From positions 1,488,001-1,552,000 of the forward strand of contig JARWSJ010000002.1 of assembly GCA_029906195.1 (NCBI GenBank): a stretch of 64,000 bases of DNA. The letters run 5' to 3'. Made by a program: the position numbers and the translations under genes. The notes under the pieces were generated by a model. It saw nothing but the letters and a program-made list of their open reading frames with translations, was not told the DNA's origin and did not search any database. Positions within the stretch are counted from its first letter, which is position 1; every line of letters begins with the position of its first letter. Below, one piece after another: positions 35,296-45,052 of this stretch. The stretch is from Chitinophagaceae bacterium 26-R-25. GTDB lineage: Bacteria; Bacteroidota; Bacteroidia; Chitinophagales; Chitinophagaceae.

Positions 35296-37656
35296 ATGAA
35301 GAGATTTTTTACAGCCCTGTTTGCATGCAGCAGCCTTATTGCTTTTGCGCAAAAAAAAACTGCAAACAAAACGGCATCTCAAGTAACATTAGCTAAAAAA
35401 AATGCCACAGTAGTACAACTTCCTGATACCAGGCATGATTTGATTTTACAAGCTCCTGTACAAACATGGGATGAAGCTCTTCCTTTGGGCAATGGTTTAA
35501 TGGGCGGATTGCTGTGGGGTGAAAACAATGTTATCCGGCTTTCGTTAGACAGGGGTGATTTATGGGATGAACGCAGTTATAATGGGAAAGACTGGTGGAA
35601 AGAGTTAACCTATGCAAAAGGAGTTGAATTAGTCGCTCAAAAAAAATACAAAGAATTAAATAATGGCTGGGACGCTCCTTACTGGGGAGTGACCCCTACA
35701 AAGTTGCCGGCAGGAAGGCTTGAAATTAAATTGCCTGTTGAGCACATTGTACAGCAGTTTAGATTGAATGAAGCAATGGCAGAGGGCGAGGCGCGTTTTA
35801 ACAGCAAGGCTGATTTGAAGGTTATATATAGTGCAACGCAGCCCGTTGCCCTGATTTCCATCAAAGGAGCTGTTCCAGAGGCCGTTCAATTGTTGTCCAC
35901 CATGGATGTATATCGTAACAGTCTAAAGGGTGATGCAGTTCCTGCCAGTGGTGGATCGGTTGATAAGTTAGGATATCCTGAAGCCGAGAGGGGTGGAAAA
36001 CAGGGGACTCAATGGTATATTCAAACAGCGGCAAAAGGTTTTAAATATTGTGTGTTTGTGCAAACGGAAAAGCGAAATGACGAAACATTGATAGCCTTTA
36101 CCATTACATCTACCAATGATGATGCTGATTTTTTAAAACTGGCTGCTGAACGCTGCTCAAAAGCTTTTAAACAAGGCTACGCTCCGCTCTTTCAACAACA
36201 TACTCAGTGGTGGAGGAATTTCTGGCAGCAGTCGAGTGTTTCGGTGCCTGATACCGCTATTCAAAAACAATATAATCTGGTACAATATTTTTATGGTGCT
36301 GCTTCACGTGCAAATACACCGCCTATGCCTTTGCAAGGGGTGTGGACAGCCGACAACGGTACTTTGCCACCATGGAAAGGCGATTATCATAACGATTTGA
36401 ACACTCAAATGACTTATCTCGCTTACCAGGAAGCGGGCCGCTTTGACGAAGGTTTGTCTTATTTAAATTACTTGTGGAAACGCAAACCATTCTTTGAGCA
36501 ATTCGCCCGGGAGTTTTACGGCACCCGGGGCCTTGCCTGTCCGGGAGTAATGTCTTATGCGGGACAACCGCTTGCCGGTTGGGGACAATACAGTTTATCG
36601 CCCACTATGAGTGCCTGGAGTGCCCATTTGTTTTACCTGCATTGGGTGTATACTGGAGACGATAAGTTTCTGAAAGAAAAAGCTTATCCCTGGAGTGCAG
36701 GTGTTGGCGAATGTATGATGGGATTACTAAAGCCTGATGAGAAGGGGCTGCTAAAACTGCCTTTATCTTCTTCCCCTGAAATTTTTGATAACTCTCCCGA
36801 AGCATGGTTAACCCCTAATAGTAATTATGATTTAATGTGCCTGAAAATGCTGTTTCTTTCCCTGAAGGAGATGGCAGGTGTTTTACAACGTCCGGCAGAG
36901 TCACAGAAATGGGAAACGGCGGCAAAGAGCCTGGAGGATTTTCACACTAAAACTGATGGCACCTTACTGGTGGACGCGGTTCATGAGTTGCCAAATAGCC
37001 ATAGGCACTTGTCAAACATTATAGGTTTGTATCCTTTCAATTTGATAACAACCGAAGGGGGAAAAAAAGACACTGATATGATTCGTTCCAGTTTGAAACA
37101 ATGGGACAGTCTGGGCACCTCTAAATGGTGTGGCTATAGCTTCGCGTGGATGAGTTGTTTGCAGGCAAGAGTTGGTAATGCCGAACAGGCGATCAGGAAC
37201 CTTGATATTTTCGTCAAAGCCTTTATTCTGCGAAATGGTTTTCATGTGAATGGCGATCAAACCAAAAGTGGCTATTCCAGTTTTACCTATAGACCCTTTA
37301 CACTTGAAGGAAATTTCCTGGCGTCGCAAGCCGTACAGGAAATGCTGCTACAAAGTTGGAGCAGCCAACCTGGGACGGAACATACAGGTATTATTCGTGT
37401 TTTTCCTGCTGTACCCGACAAATGGCAATCCGCATCATTTTCCAATCTTCGGGCAGAGGGAGGGTATCTGGTCTCGGCCAAACGAGAAAATGGGAAGACT
37501 TCTTTATTAGAGATAACAGCTTCGAAAACAGGAATTGTTCGGGTTAAAAATAATTTTGGTTCAACTCCGAAGTGGAATCTGCCTAAGGTGCAGTTGAATG
37601 GAGATATTTATAGTGTCGAATTGAAAAAAGGGCAAACACTGATTGCGCAATTTTGA
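35296..37656 (+). CDS. GH95 alpha-L-fucosidase / alpha-L-galactosidase family protein
   Basis: A 786-residue secreted GH95 enzyme, an inverting (alpha/alpha)6-barrel hydrolase that removes alpha-L-fucose or alpha-L-galactose. The ATG at 35296 gives a signal peptide (MKRFFTALFACSSLIAFAQ) that is a near copy of the preceding gene's. Family motifs are ALPLGNGLMGGLLWG (about 61-75), LSLDRGDLWDER (82-93), LPPWKGDYHNDLNTQM, and HRHLSNIIGLYPF followed by FAWMSCLQARVGN. The C-terminal beta domain with IRVFPAVPDKWQ is standard. Fucosidase or galactosidase activity cannot be told apart from sequence here. Confidence 0.9.
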   Translation: MKRFFTALFACSSLIAFAQKKTANKTASQVTLAKKNATVVQLPDTRHDLILQAPVQTWDEALPLGNGLMGGLLWGENNVIRLSLDRGDLWDERSYNGKDWWKELTYAKGVELVAQKKYKELNNGWDAPYWGVTPTKLPAGRLEIKLPVEHIVQQFRLNEAMAEGEARFNSKADLKVIYSATQPVALISIKGAVPEAVQLLSTMDVYRNSLKGDAVPASGGSVDKLGYPEAERGGKQGTQWYIQTAAKGFKYCVFVQTEKRNDETLIAFTITSTNDDADFLKLAAERCSKAFKQGYAPLFQQHTQWWRNFWQQSSVSVPDTAIQKQYNLVQYFYGAASRANTPPMPLQGVWTADNGTLPPWKGDYHNDLNTQMTYLAYQEAGRFDEGLSYLNYLWKRKPFFEQFAREFYGTRGLACPGVMSYAGQPLAGWGQYSLSPTMSAWSAHLFYLHWVYTGDDKFLKEKAYPWSAGVGECMMGLLKPDEKGLLKLPLSSSPEIFDNSPEAWLTPNSNYDLMCLKMLFLSLKEMAGVLQRPAESQKWETAAKSLEDFHTKTDGTLLVDAVHELPNSHRHLSNIIGLYPFNLITTEGGKKDTDMIRSSLKQWDSLGTSKWCGYSFAWMSCLQARVGNAEQAIRNLDIFVKAFILRNGFHVNGDQTKSGYSSFTYRPFTLEGNFLASQAVQEMLLQSWSSQPGTEHTGIIRVFPAVPDKWQSASFSNLRAEGGYLVSAKRENGKTSLLEITASKTGIVRVKNNFGSTPKWNLPKVQLNGDIYSVELKKGQTLIAQF

Positions 37657-37738
37657 GGAGTAAACGGGATTACCTGAGCCCTTATCATTGACGAAGGCCC
37701 AGATTTCATATTAGCAACCCTATAAAAGAAGGAAATAT

Positions 37739-39847
37739 ATGAGAAAAGTCTATTTATTTTTTGTTTTAATTTTTAGCATACATACAGTTTCTGCTCAAAA
37801 TAGAAGCGACAAAGAATCATTGCAAATTGCCAATGACTTGTTATCAAAAATGACCTTACCGGAAAAAGTTTTATTGCTGCACGGGGATCACATATATAGT
37901 TTCCCGGGCATTAGCAGATTGGGTATTCCACCTTTTTATCCAAGTGATGGACCTTGTGCAGTACGACCCGAATTAACAGACGCAGGACACTATATTCACG
38001 CAGGAGATTCAGCTGATTGCACAACGGCTTTCCCCACTTTGTCAGCCTTGTCTGCAACGTGGAATCCTGAACTGGCAAATCAATTTGGGCTTGCCATTTC
38101 CAGTGAGCTTAGGGCAAGGGGAAAAGATATGTATTTGGGACCCGGCGTTAATATTATGAGAACGCCTTTGTGTGGTCGAAATTTCGAATACATGGGAGAG
38201 GACCCATTCCTCACATCATCTGTGGCCGTTCCTTTGATAACCGGTGTTCAGCAAAATAACGTTTCAGCCTGTATTAAGCATTTTGCATTGAATAACCAGG
38301 AATTGGATCGGCAAGGTGTCAACGTAACGGTTGGTGAACGTGCATTGCATGAAATTTATTTTCCCGCATTCGAGGCAGCAGTAAAAAAAGGAGGAACATT
38401 GGGGTTGATGTCGGCCTACAACAAATTTAATGGCGATTGGTGCAGTGAGAATGAGTTTTTGTTAACTACGACGTTGAAACAAAATTGGGGATTTAAAGGA
38501 GTAGTAATTAGCGATTGGGGAGCCATTCATTCGATGACGAAAGCGGTGCTGGCCGGTTGCGATTTGGAGTCGAATTATTCAAGAGAGTATCTTAAACTCG
38601 AAGAGGCTGTAACCACAGGAAAACTATCTGACTCGCTGGTTGATCAGAAGGTCAGAAGACTACTGTTTGTGTATGCTAAGATCAAATTGATAGGTCCCGG
38701 TGCTGAACAAAGGATAAAAGGCGCAGTGCTGACGGATAAGCATAAGATGCTTGCCAGAACGATTGCCGAGGAGTCAATTGTTTTATTGAAGAACCAGGGA
38801 AATATTTTGCCACTAAACAAGACTAAAATTGCAAGACTTGTTATTGTTGGAAAAGTTGCAAACGCCAAATTAACAATAGACATCAATACGAAAGGTGGTT
38901 GTGATCTTTTTTTGGGCGGTGGTAGTGGCGAAGCAAAACCCTTGTATGAGATAACTCCTCTTGAAGGCCTGAGACAGTACTTGCCTTCTGCACAGGTAGA
39001 TTATATCGATACGGTGAATCACCAGGATGCCGGTTTGATGAAAAAGCTGCAAAGCGCAGATGCAGTACTGGTGTTTACCGGTGACACTCATGTGGAAGAG
39101 CACGAGGGAGACGACAGAACAGATATCCGGCTTCCGCAGGGGCAGGATGAAATGGTCCGTGCGATATTGGCGATACAACCCAAAGCCATTGTTATAAACC
39201 AAAGCGGAGCGCCGGTTGCAATGCCCTGGGTTGAACAGGCAAAGGCAATCGTACAAAACTGGTTCAACGGACAAGAGACCGGAAATGCACTTGCACGTGT
39301 TCTTTTCGGTGAGGTGAATCCTTCAGGAAAATTAAACAGCACATTCCCTAAACAACTGTCAGATGTGGCCTGCCATTCAATGGACGCTTATAAAGCGAAG
39401 GCCGAGCATTATGACGAAGATATTTTTGTAGGGTATCGCTGGTATGACAAACAGGATATCGATCCCCTCTTTTGTTTTGGACACGGGTTGTCCTATTCTA
39501 CATTCAAATTCGGCAAGATTAAAATTACACGATCAACGAGTAATGATTCCATTAAAGTGACTGTTCCGGTAACCAATCTAAGTGATAGAGCCGGAGCTGA
39601 AGTTGTTCAGCTATATATAAGTGAAGCTGCACCGACGGTTTCAAGACCAAAGCAAGAATTAAAGGGCTTTCAGAAAGTTCAATTGAGCGCACATGAAACG
39701 AAAGAAGTTGTATTGAATTTAACTGCAAAAGACTTTTCTTATTGGAGCGAAACCGAACATGGCTGGAAACATAATGCAGGAACTTATGAAATCAGGGTGG
39801 GCGCTTCTTCCCGGGACATTCGCGAGAATAAAAAAATTGTATTGTAG
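37739..39847 (+). CDS. GH3 beta-glycosidase
   Basis: A 702-residue secreted GH3 enzyme that removes terminal beta-linked glucose, xylose or related sugars by a retaining mechanism. The signal is KVYLFFVLIFSIHTVSAQ. The (beta/alpha)8 domain carries CIKHFALNNQE and the nucleophile Asp259 in VVISDWGAIHS. The alpha/beta sandwich follows (about 335-560, with FTGDTHVEEHEGDDRTD likely bearing the acid/base region). A fibronectin-III-like domain lies at about 605-690. A good ribosome-binding stretch (AGAAGGAAA) precedes the ATG. Sugar specificity is not readable from the motifs. Confidence 0.92.
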   Translation: MRKVYLFFVLIFSIHTVSAQNRSDKESLQIANDLLSKMTLPEKVLLLHGDHIYSFPGISRLGIPPFYPSDGPCAVRPELTDAGHYIHAGDSADCTTAFPTLSALSATWNPELANQFGLAISSELRARGKDMYLGPGVNIMRTPLCGRNFEYMGEDPFLTSSVAVPLITGVQQNNVSACIKHFALNNQELDRQGVNVTVGERALHEIYFPAFEAAVKKGGTLGLMSAYNKFNGDWCSENEFLLTTTLKQNWGFKGVVISDWGAIHSMTKAVLAGCDLESNYSREYLKLEEAVTTGKLSDSLVDQKVRRLLFVYAKIKLIGPGAEQRIKGAVLTDKHKMLARTIAEESIVLLKNQGNILPLNKTKIARLVIVGKVANAKLTIDINTKGGCDLFLGGGSGEAKPLYEITPLEGLRQYLPSAQVDYIDTVNHQDAGLMKKLQSADAVLVFTGDTHVEEHEGDDRTDIRLPQGQDEMVRAILAIQPKAIVINQSGAPVAMPWVEQAKAIVQNWFNGQETGNALARVLFGEVNPSGKLNSTFPKQLSDVACHSMDAYKAKAEHYDEDIFVGYRWYDKQDIDPLFCFGHGLSYSTFKFGKIKITRSTSNDSIKVTVPVTNLSDRAGAEVVQLYISEAAPTVSRPKQELKGFQKVQLSAHETKEVVLNLTAKDFSYWSETEHGWKHNAGTYEIRVGASSRDIRENKKIVL

Positions 39848-39893
39848 AAAAACTATTAGCTGGGTAAGTGGCAAGAACCCCTGAAAAAATTAA

Positions 39894-42116
39894 ATGATGA
39901 TCAGTCTAAGAAAATTAAGCTTAATCATTCCGTCAATATTCCTGATGCAAACAAGCATTGCCCAATCTACAAAAGGCATTAACTGGCAAAAATTTCTTTC
40001 CCGCAACGATATGGTGTATGATACACTTACTACCAAGTGGGAAGAAGGAGTTTTTACAGGCAACGGTTTGATCGGTACTATGCTATACATGAAGGATAGC
40101 AGCACTTTGCGCCTGGAGATTGGGCGTTCGGATGTAGTAGATGATAGAGAAGGTTCACCGGCATTTGAAAAAGCTCGTTTGCCCATCGGGCATTTTGAGC
40201 TTCGTCCGGAAGGGAAAATTTTGAAGAACACGGCCAGATTGGATCTATGGAATGCTGAAGCCAATGGAACGATTGTTACCGATAAAGGAACCATTCAATG
40301 GCGCACTGCAACACTTTCACAAACGAATGTGATTGTTTTTGAAACGACGGTGAGTGATGGTGAAAGAAAATTTCAATGGCAGTTTCGTCCTGAAGTCTCC
40401 ATTAGCCCACGCACAAAATACAGGAAGACTCCTGATGGATATGTAGCTAATCCACCCGCTGTTCTTGCAACGACCGGAACGGTGAAATACTGCAAACAGA
40501 CAATGCTTTCCGGTGGCGATTATACTACGGCATGGACAACAAACAACAAAGCCAACAGCAGGGTCTATTACCTGTCTGTTACTTTCAATAGAAAAAAATC
40601 CTCCACTGAAGAAGCAGTGCAAAACGTGAGCATTTCAGCAAAAGATAATTTGCAACAATTGCTGAATGTACACAGGCAATGGTGGCATCATTATTATCCC
40701 CAGAGTTTTATATCGCTGCCAGATGCAAGACTGGAAAGTTTTTATTGGATACAACTATACAAGCTAGCATCGGCCGCGAGGGAAGGTAAACCAGCCTTAG
40801 ATTTAATGGGCCCCTGGTTTCGGTATACACCATGGCCGGCGTATTGGTTTAACCTGAATATTCAGTTGACTTATTCACCACTTTACACAGCCAATCACCT
40901 GGATATTGCTAACGGTCTTGTACAAATGATTGATAAAGGCAAAGAGAACCTAAGCAGGAATGTACCGGCTGCATACCGCCACAATGCAATGGCGGTGGGC
41001 CGCGTTGCCACGAGCGATTTATACAGCCCGGTAAAAGTGAAACCATTAACGGAGAAAAATGCGCCGGAAGGAGAAGAGCTGGGAGATCTTACCTGGTGTT
41101 TATATTATTACTGGTTGCAGTATCGGTATACTATGGACGAAAGTATAAAAGCAAAACTTTTTCCATTGTTAAAGGGAAGCATCAATTATTACCTGGATGT
41201 GATGGCAAAAGAAGAAGATGGGAAATGGCACTTGCCATATACTTATTCGCCTGAATATCCCGGCGGCACTACAAGGGATTGTAATTATGATTTGTCATTA
41301 TTTCGCTGGGGTTGTGAAACTTTGTTAAAGATAAACCCGAATGATAGCCTTGCACCCCGATGGAAAGATGTACTAGCTAATCTCGCGGATTATCCGACTG
41401 ACGAAAATGGTTTGCGCATAGGCCGTGATGTGGCATTTAGTAAATCGCACCGCCATTATTCACACATGCTGATGATTCATCCTTTGTGCATCATGAATTG
41501 GGAACAGCCGGAAAACAGGCCACTCATAGAAAAAACATTGCAACGTTGGCTCAGTCTTAAATCAGAATTTGCCGGATTTTCTTTTACGGGCAGTGCATCC
41601 ATACATGCTGTAATGGGCCAGGGTGATACGGCCCTTAGCTATCTGAATCAATTATTCGGCTATACGAAACCTAATACGATGTATTTAGAGGAAGGGCCTG
41701 TAATTGAAACGCCGCTCGCAGCCGCTACTTCTATCCAGGAGTTGCTATTGCAAAGTTGGGGCAATAAGATCAGGGTATTTCCTGCAGCTCCGTCTACATG
41801 GAAAGATCTTTCATTTGAAAATTTAAGAACAGAAGGTGCATTTTTAATTAGTGCAGTACGAAAAGATGGTGAAACAAAATGGGTGCGTATAAAAAGTTTG
41901 GCGGGACAGCCTTGCATTATTCATCCCGGTATAAACGGCAAACTGCAGGTAAATGGAAAAGCACAACTGAAAACGTTGAGTAGCGGCGATTATGCTTTGC
42001 AACTTAAGAAAGGTGAAGAAGTGGTTTTGTATAGCAATGCTTCAGACTTATCGTTGAAGGCTGATGCTGTAAAGCAGGAAGGAAGAAATAATTGTTGGGG
42101 GGAAAAGGCAAGCTGA
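39894..42116 (+). CDS. GH95-like glycosyl hydrolase
   Basis: A 740-residue secreted protein related to GH95 but more divergent than the one at 35296. The signal is LIIPSIFLMQTSIAQS. Recognisable segments are WEEGVFTGNGLIGTMLY, a weaker version of the family entry, the SHRHYSHMLMIHPL motif, and FSFTGSASIHAVMGQGDTALSYL near the C-terminal end of the barrel, then a beta domain with IRVFPAAPSTWKDLSFENLR. The last 18 residues (after LKADA) look unlike the family and run up to a palindromic repeat and a fragment of another gene, so the original 3' end may have been altered. Confidence 0.8.
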   Translation: MMISLRKLSLIIPSIFLMQTSIAQSTKGINWQKFLSRNDMVYDTLTTKWEEGVFTGNGLIGTMLYMKDSSTLRLEIGRSDVVDDREGSPAFEKARLPIGHFELRPEGKILKNTARLDLWNAEANGTIVTDKGTIQWRTATLSQTNVIVFETTVSDGERKFQWQFRPEVSISPRTKYRKTPDGYVANPPAVLATTGTVKYCKQTMLSGGDYTTAWTTNNKANSRVYYLSVTFNRKKSSTEEAVQNVSISAKDNLQQLLNVHRQWWHHYYPQSFISLPDARLESFYWIQLYKLASAAREGKPALDLMGPWFRYTPWPAYWFNLNIQLTYSPLYTANHLDIANGLVQMIDKGKENLSRNVPAAYRHNAMAVGRVATSDLYSPVKVKPLTEKNAPEGEELGDLTWCLYYYWLQYRYTMDESIKAKLFPLLKGSINYYLDVMAKEEDGKWHLPYTYSPEYPGGTTRDCNYDLSLFRWGCETLLKINPNDSLAPRWKDVLANLADYPTDENGLRIGRDVAFSKSHRHYSHMLMIHPLCIMNWEQPENRPLIEKTLQRWLSLKSEFAGFSFTGSASIHAVMGQGDTALSYLNQLFGYTKPNTMYLEEGPVIETPLAAATSIQELLLQSWGNKIRVFPAAPSTWKDLSFENLRTEGAFLISAVRKDGETKWVRIKSLAGQPCIIHPGINGKLQVNGKAQLKTLSSGDYALQLKKGEEVVLYSNASDLSLKADAVKQEGRNNCWGEKAS

Positions 42117-42135
42117 CAAGGCAAACAATCATTCC

Positions 42136-42214
42136 GAGTGCCAAGGTTCGTGTCTCCACGAACCTTGTGTTTACGCGTTATTGGGGGTTCGTGAAGACAC
42201 GAACCGCGGCACTC
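42136..42214. repeat. 79-bp nested palindromic element (GGTTCGTG family)
   Basis: Terminal arms GAGTGCC and GGCACTC enclose two hairpins, AAGGTTCGTG-TCTC-CACGAACCTT and GGTTCGTG-AAGA-CACGAACC. The whole element is also an imperfect inverted repeat of itself. It begins 20 nt after the GH95-like stop, and its right end coincides with the start of similarity to the GH38-like fragment, as if it had inserted at that junction. Confidence 0.8.
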
Positions 42215-42565
42215 AACTACGCACTACGTTCGCATGGCACGGTGAAGGAGGCAGAAAAGGAGCAGGCTGCTGCCGAATACACGCAACCGTTAGTTGCCAT
42301 ACCGGTAAAAGAAAACGGTGTGAAGCCTGGCGGTTTGTTTGAGTTAAGCAATACGCACATCTCCGTAGTGGGCATAACACTTGATGCGGAAGGAGGTTTT
42401 ACTGTTCGCTTATTCAACCCTGAACCGGCTGCATTGAGTACAAATTTTGTCTGGAATGAAGTAAAGCCAAAGCAAATCACTCATGTTAATTCAGGTGAAA
42501 CAGTAAGCGCTGATAAAGCGATCAGCATTGCCGGCATGGATGTAATGGAGATTAGAATTAAGTAA
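42209..42565 (+). pseudogene. 3' fragment of a GH38-like alpha-mannosidase gene (copy 1)
   Basis: About 118 codons remain open, with LNYALRSHG, QPLVAIPVKENGVKPGGLFEL, VGITLDAEGGFTVRLFNPE and a final MDVMEIRIK. This looks like the C-terminal beta domain of family 38 glycosyl hydrolases. There is no start codon in a suitable place and the catalytic part is missing; the 5' break is at a palindromic repeat. A close copy lies at 48224-48505. The GH38 assignment rests on recognition of the C-terminal motifs only. Confidence 0.6.
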
Positions 42566-42672
42566 CATTAGGGTAGGTTAAATCGACACTGCCATTAAAT
42601 ATTTAAAACGAGGATTAATCCACTTTTTAGATTGCTGTCCTATATATAATTTAAAATTTTTTAATTGCTTTT

Positions 42673-44028
42673 ATGAAAAGAAAGGAATTTATCAAAACAA
42701 CTGCTCTCGCCATGGGAGCGATGGCTGTCCCAGGAAAAAAATTATTAGCTAGTACTATTGGCAATGGCACTGCCCGCATTGCATTGCTTGGCACGGGGCT
42801 TCGCGGACAGAGCCATCTCAGCCTCTTGTTAAAAAGAGGTGATGTTGATGTTGTGGCAATTTGCGATGTGGATGAACGCATGCTTAGCTCGTCTAAAGAA
42901 ATGATTTCGAGGAGCGGCAAAAAAATGCCACAGATTTATACAGGGGACGTTGATGCATGGAGGAGATTACTTGAGAAGGAGAAGTTGGACGCCGTAGTTA
43001 TTGCGTCTCCCTGGGAGTGGCATAAAAGCATGATCATTGGAGCATTGGAAGCAGGGCTGAAATATGTTGCAACGGAGGTTGTACTGGGCATTACATTAGA
43101 AGATCATTGGGATGTGGTCAAGACTGCGGAAAAATACAATGCCAATGTAATGATGTTGGAAAATGTCTGCTATCGACGTGATGTGATGGCGGTGCTAAAC
43201 ATGGTGAGGCAAGGATTATTTGGAGAACTAATTCATTTACAAGGTGGATACCAGCATGATCTGCGAGCCATAAAATTTAATGACGGAATTCATTCTAATG
43301 GCTATGGAGTTGAATTTGGCGAGAAAGGTTTTTCGGAAGCTAAATGGAGAACGAACCACTCGGTATTTCGCAACGGAGATTTATATCCAACACATGGGGT
43401 AGGGCCAATAGCCAATTACATAAACATTAACCGGGGAAACAGATTCCTGTCGCTATGCTCTTACTCGACAAAGTCAAGAGGGTTGCATAATCATATTGTA
43501 AAATTGGGCGGTGAAAGTCATCCGAACGCCAAGGTGAAATTTAAGCTGGGAGATGTTGTAACAACTTCGATTGATTGTGCAAATGGTGAGACAATTCTAC
43601 TGCAACACGACACCAATTTACCGAGACCTTATTCACTTGGTTTCAGGGTTCAGGGTACGGAAGGACTTTGGATGGATGTTAGTAATACCGTTTATATCGA
43701 AGGCAAATCAAGTAAGGTAGATGAATGGGATGATGCAAAAAATTGGTTGGACAAATATGATCATCCGCTTTGGACAAGATGGAGCAAAGATGCGCAAGGG
43801 GCAGGACACGGCGGTATGGACTTTTTTGTTATTAATGCGTTTGTTGAATCCATAAAAAGAAGGTTGCCTACGCCCATGGATGTTTATGATGCAGCAACAT
43901 GGAGCGCCATTACTCCTTTAAGTGAACAATCTATTGAGTTGGGACACCAAACAATTGAGTTTCCCGATTTTACCGGAGGACAATGGATGTATAGACAACC
44001 CGTTTTTGCTTTAAATAACGAATATTAA
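42673..44028 (+). CDS. Gfo/Idh/MocA family protein, GH109-type (alpha-N-acetylgalactosaminidase-like)
   Basis: A 451-residue NAD-dependent family member in which relatives cleave alpha-GalNAc by an oxidation-elimination mechanism with NAD recycled. The N-terminus KRKEFIKTTALAMGAMAVPG looks like an export signal without a clear twin arginine. The Rossmann motif is LLGTGLRG (38-45), followed by VAICDVDE. GH109-like blocks are ATEVVLGITLEDHW, MMLENVCYRRDVMAVLNMVRQG, LQGGYQHDLRAIKFNDG and YPTHGVGPIANYI. The match to GH109 is strong across the length. A sugar kinase of hexosamine type follows after 4 nt. Confidence 0.85.
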   Translation: MKRKEFIKTTALAMGAMAVPGKKLLASTIGNGTARIALLGTGLRGQSHLSLLLKRGDVDVVAICDVDERMLSSSKEMISRSGKKMPQIYTGDVDAWRRLLEKEKLDAVVIASPWEWHKSMIIGALEAGLKYVATEVVLGITLEDHWDVVKTAEKYNANVMMLENVCYRRDVMAVLNMVRQGLFGELIHLQGGYQHDLRAIKFNDGIHSNGYGVEFGEKGFSEAKWRTNHSVFRNGDLYPTHGVGPIANYININRGNRFLSLCSYSTKSRGLHNHIVKLGGESHPNAKVKFKLGDVVTTSIDCANGETILLQHDTNLPRPYSLGFRVQGTEGLWMDVSNTVYIEGKSSKVDEWDDAKNWLDKYDHPLWTRWSKDAQGAGHGGMDFFVINAFVESIKRRLPTPMDVYDAATWSAITPLSEQSIELGHQTIEFPDFTGGQWMYRQPVFALNNEY

Positions 44029-44032
44029 TGCC

Positions 44033-45052
44033 ATGCAAGAAATTCTCAGCTCATTTGCTTTAACTGAAGCAAAGTTGGAACCTTTTGGAAGTGGGTTGAT
44101 AAACCGGACCTGGAAAGTATATGCCCCTGAAAGAAATTATATACTTCAGAAAATAAATTCGGATGTATTTAAACAACCTCAAAGCATTGCTTACAATGTC
44201 AGGTTGGTTGCTGATTATTTACAAAAAAACTATCCAGGATATCCTTTTGTATCACCGTTGAATGCTGTTTCCGGCGATGATATTATCTTTTGCAAGAAAA
44301 ATGGATGGTTCCGACTTATGCCATTCGTTGAAGATTCTTTTACACTTGACGTAGTGACAACGCCGGAACAAGCTTACGAAGCAGCGAGGCAGTTTGGAAA
44401 ATTTACAAGGCTCCTGTCAGGATTTGATTCAGCAAAACTGAAAATTACCATTCCGCAGTTTCACGACCTGAGCTTACGTTACCAACAATTTCTCGATGCA
44501 ATTGTGAATGGAAATATGAAGCGAAAAAGAGAGTCGAATGATTTGATCAACGAATTGTTTGATCATAAGAGCATCGTTAAACAATATCAATTCATCGTCA
44601 GTAATCCTGAATGTAAACTAAGGGTTACTCACCACGATACAAAAATTAGTAATGTCTTATTTGATCACAACGGCAAAGGCGTTTGCGTGATTGATTTAGA
44701 TACCATAATGTCGGGATATTTTATCAGTGATGTTGGAGATATGATGCGAACATATATTTCACCGGTTAGTGAAGAAGAAGGAGATTTTGACCAGATAGTT
44801 ATCCGGAGAGATTTCTATTTATCGATTGTTGAGGGGTACAGCGATGAGATGAAAGATCAACTAACTGCAACGGAAAAAAAGCAGTTTATGTTTTCCGGAA
44901 AGTTCATGACTTATATGCAGGCCTTACGTTTTTTGACCGACTACTTAAACGACGACGCCTATTATGGTGCCAGGTATGAAGGTCACAACCTGGTAAGAGC
45001 AAAAAATCAAATGGTGCTATTAAAACGATTAAATGAAATAGAGGGCAACTGA
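44033..45052 (+). CDS. Phosphotransferase family protein, N-acetylhexosamine 1-kinase-like
   Basis: A cytosolic 339-residue kinase of the aminoglycoside/choline kinase fold. The glycine loop region is PFGSGLINRTWKV (17-29). The catalytic loop is THHDTKISNVLFD with Asp202 and Asn207, and the metal-binding motif is IDLDTIMSGYFISDVGDMMRTY with Asp221/Asp223. These motifs match NahK, which phosphorylates GalNAc and GlcNAc at C1 in the lacto-N-biose/galacto-N-biose pathway. Placement 4 nt after a GH109-type gene fits release of GalNAc followed by 1-phosphorylation. A pyrophosphorylase or epimerase to complete the pathway is not seen in the window. Confidence 0.8.
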   Translation: MQEILSSFALTEAKLEPFGSGLINRTWKVYAPERNYILQKINSDVFKQPQSIAYNVRLVADYLQKNYPGYPFVSPLNAVSGDDIIFCKKNGWFRLMPFVEDSFTLDVVTTPEQAYEAARQFGKFTRLLSGFDSAKLKITIPQFHDLSLRYQQFLDAIVNGNMKRKRESNDLINELFDHKSIVKQYQFIVSNPECKLRVTHHDTKISNVLFDHNGKGVCVIDLDTIMSGYFISDVGDMMRTYISPVSEEEGDFDQIVIRRDFYLSIVEGYSDEMKDQLTATEKKQFMFSGKFMTYMQALRFLTDYLNDDAYYGARYEGHNLVRAKNQMVLLKRLNEIEGN

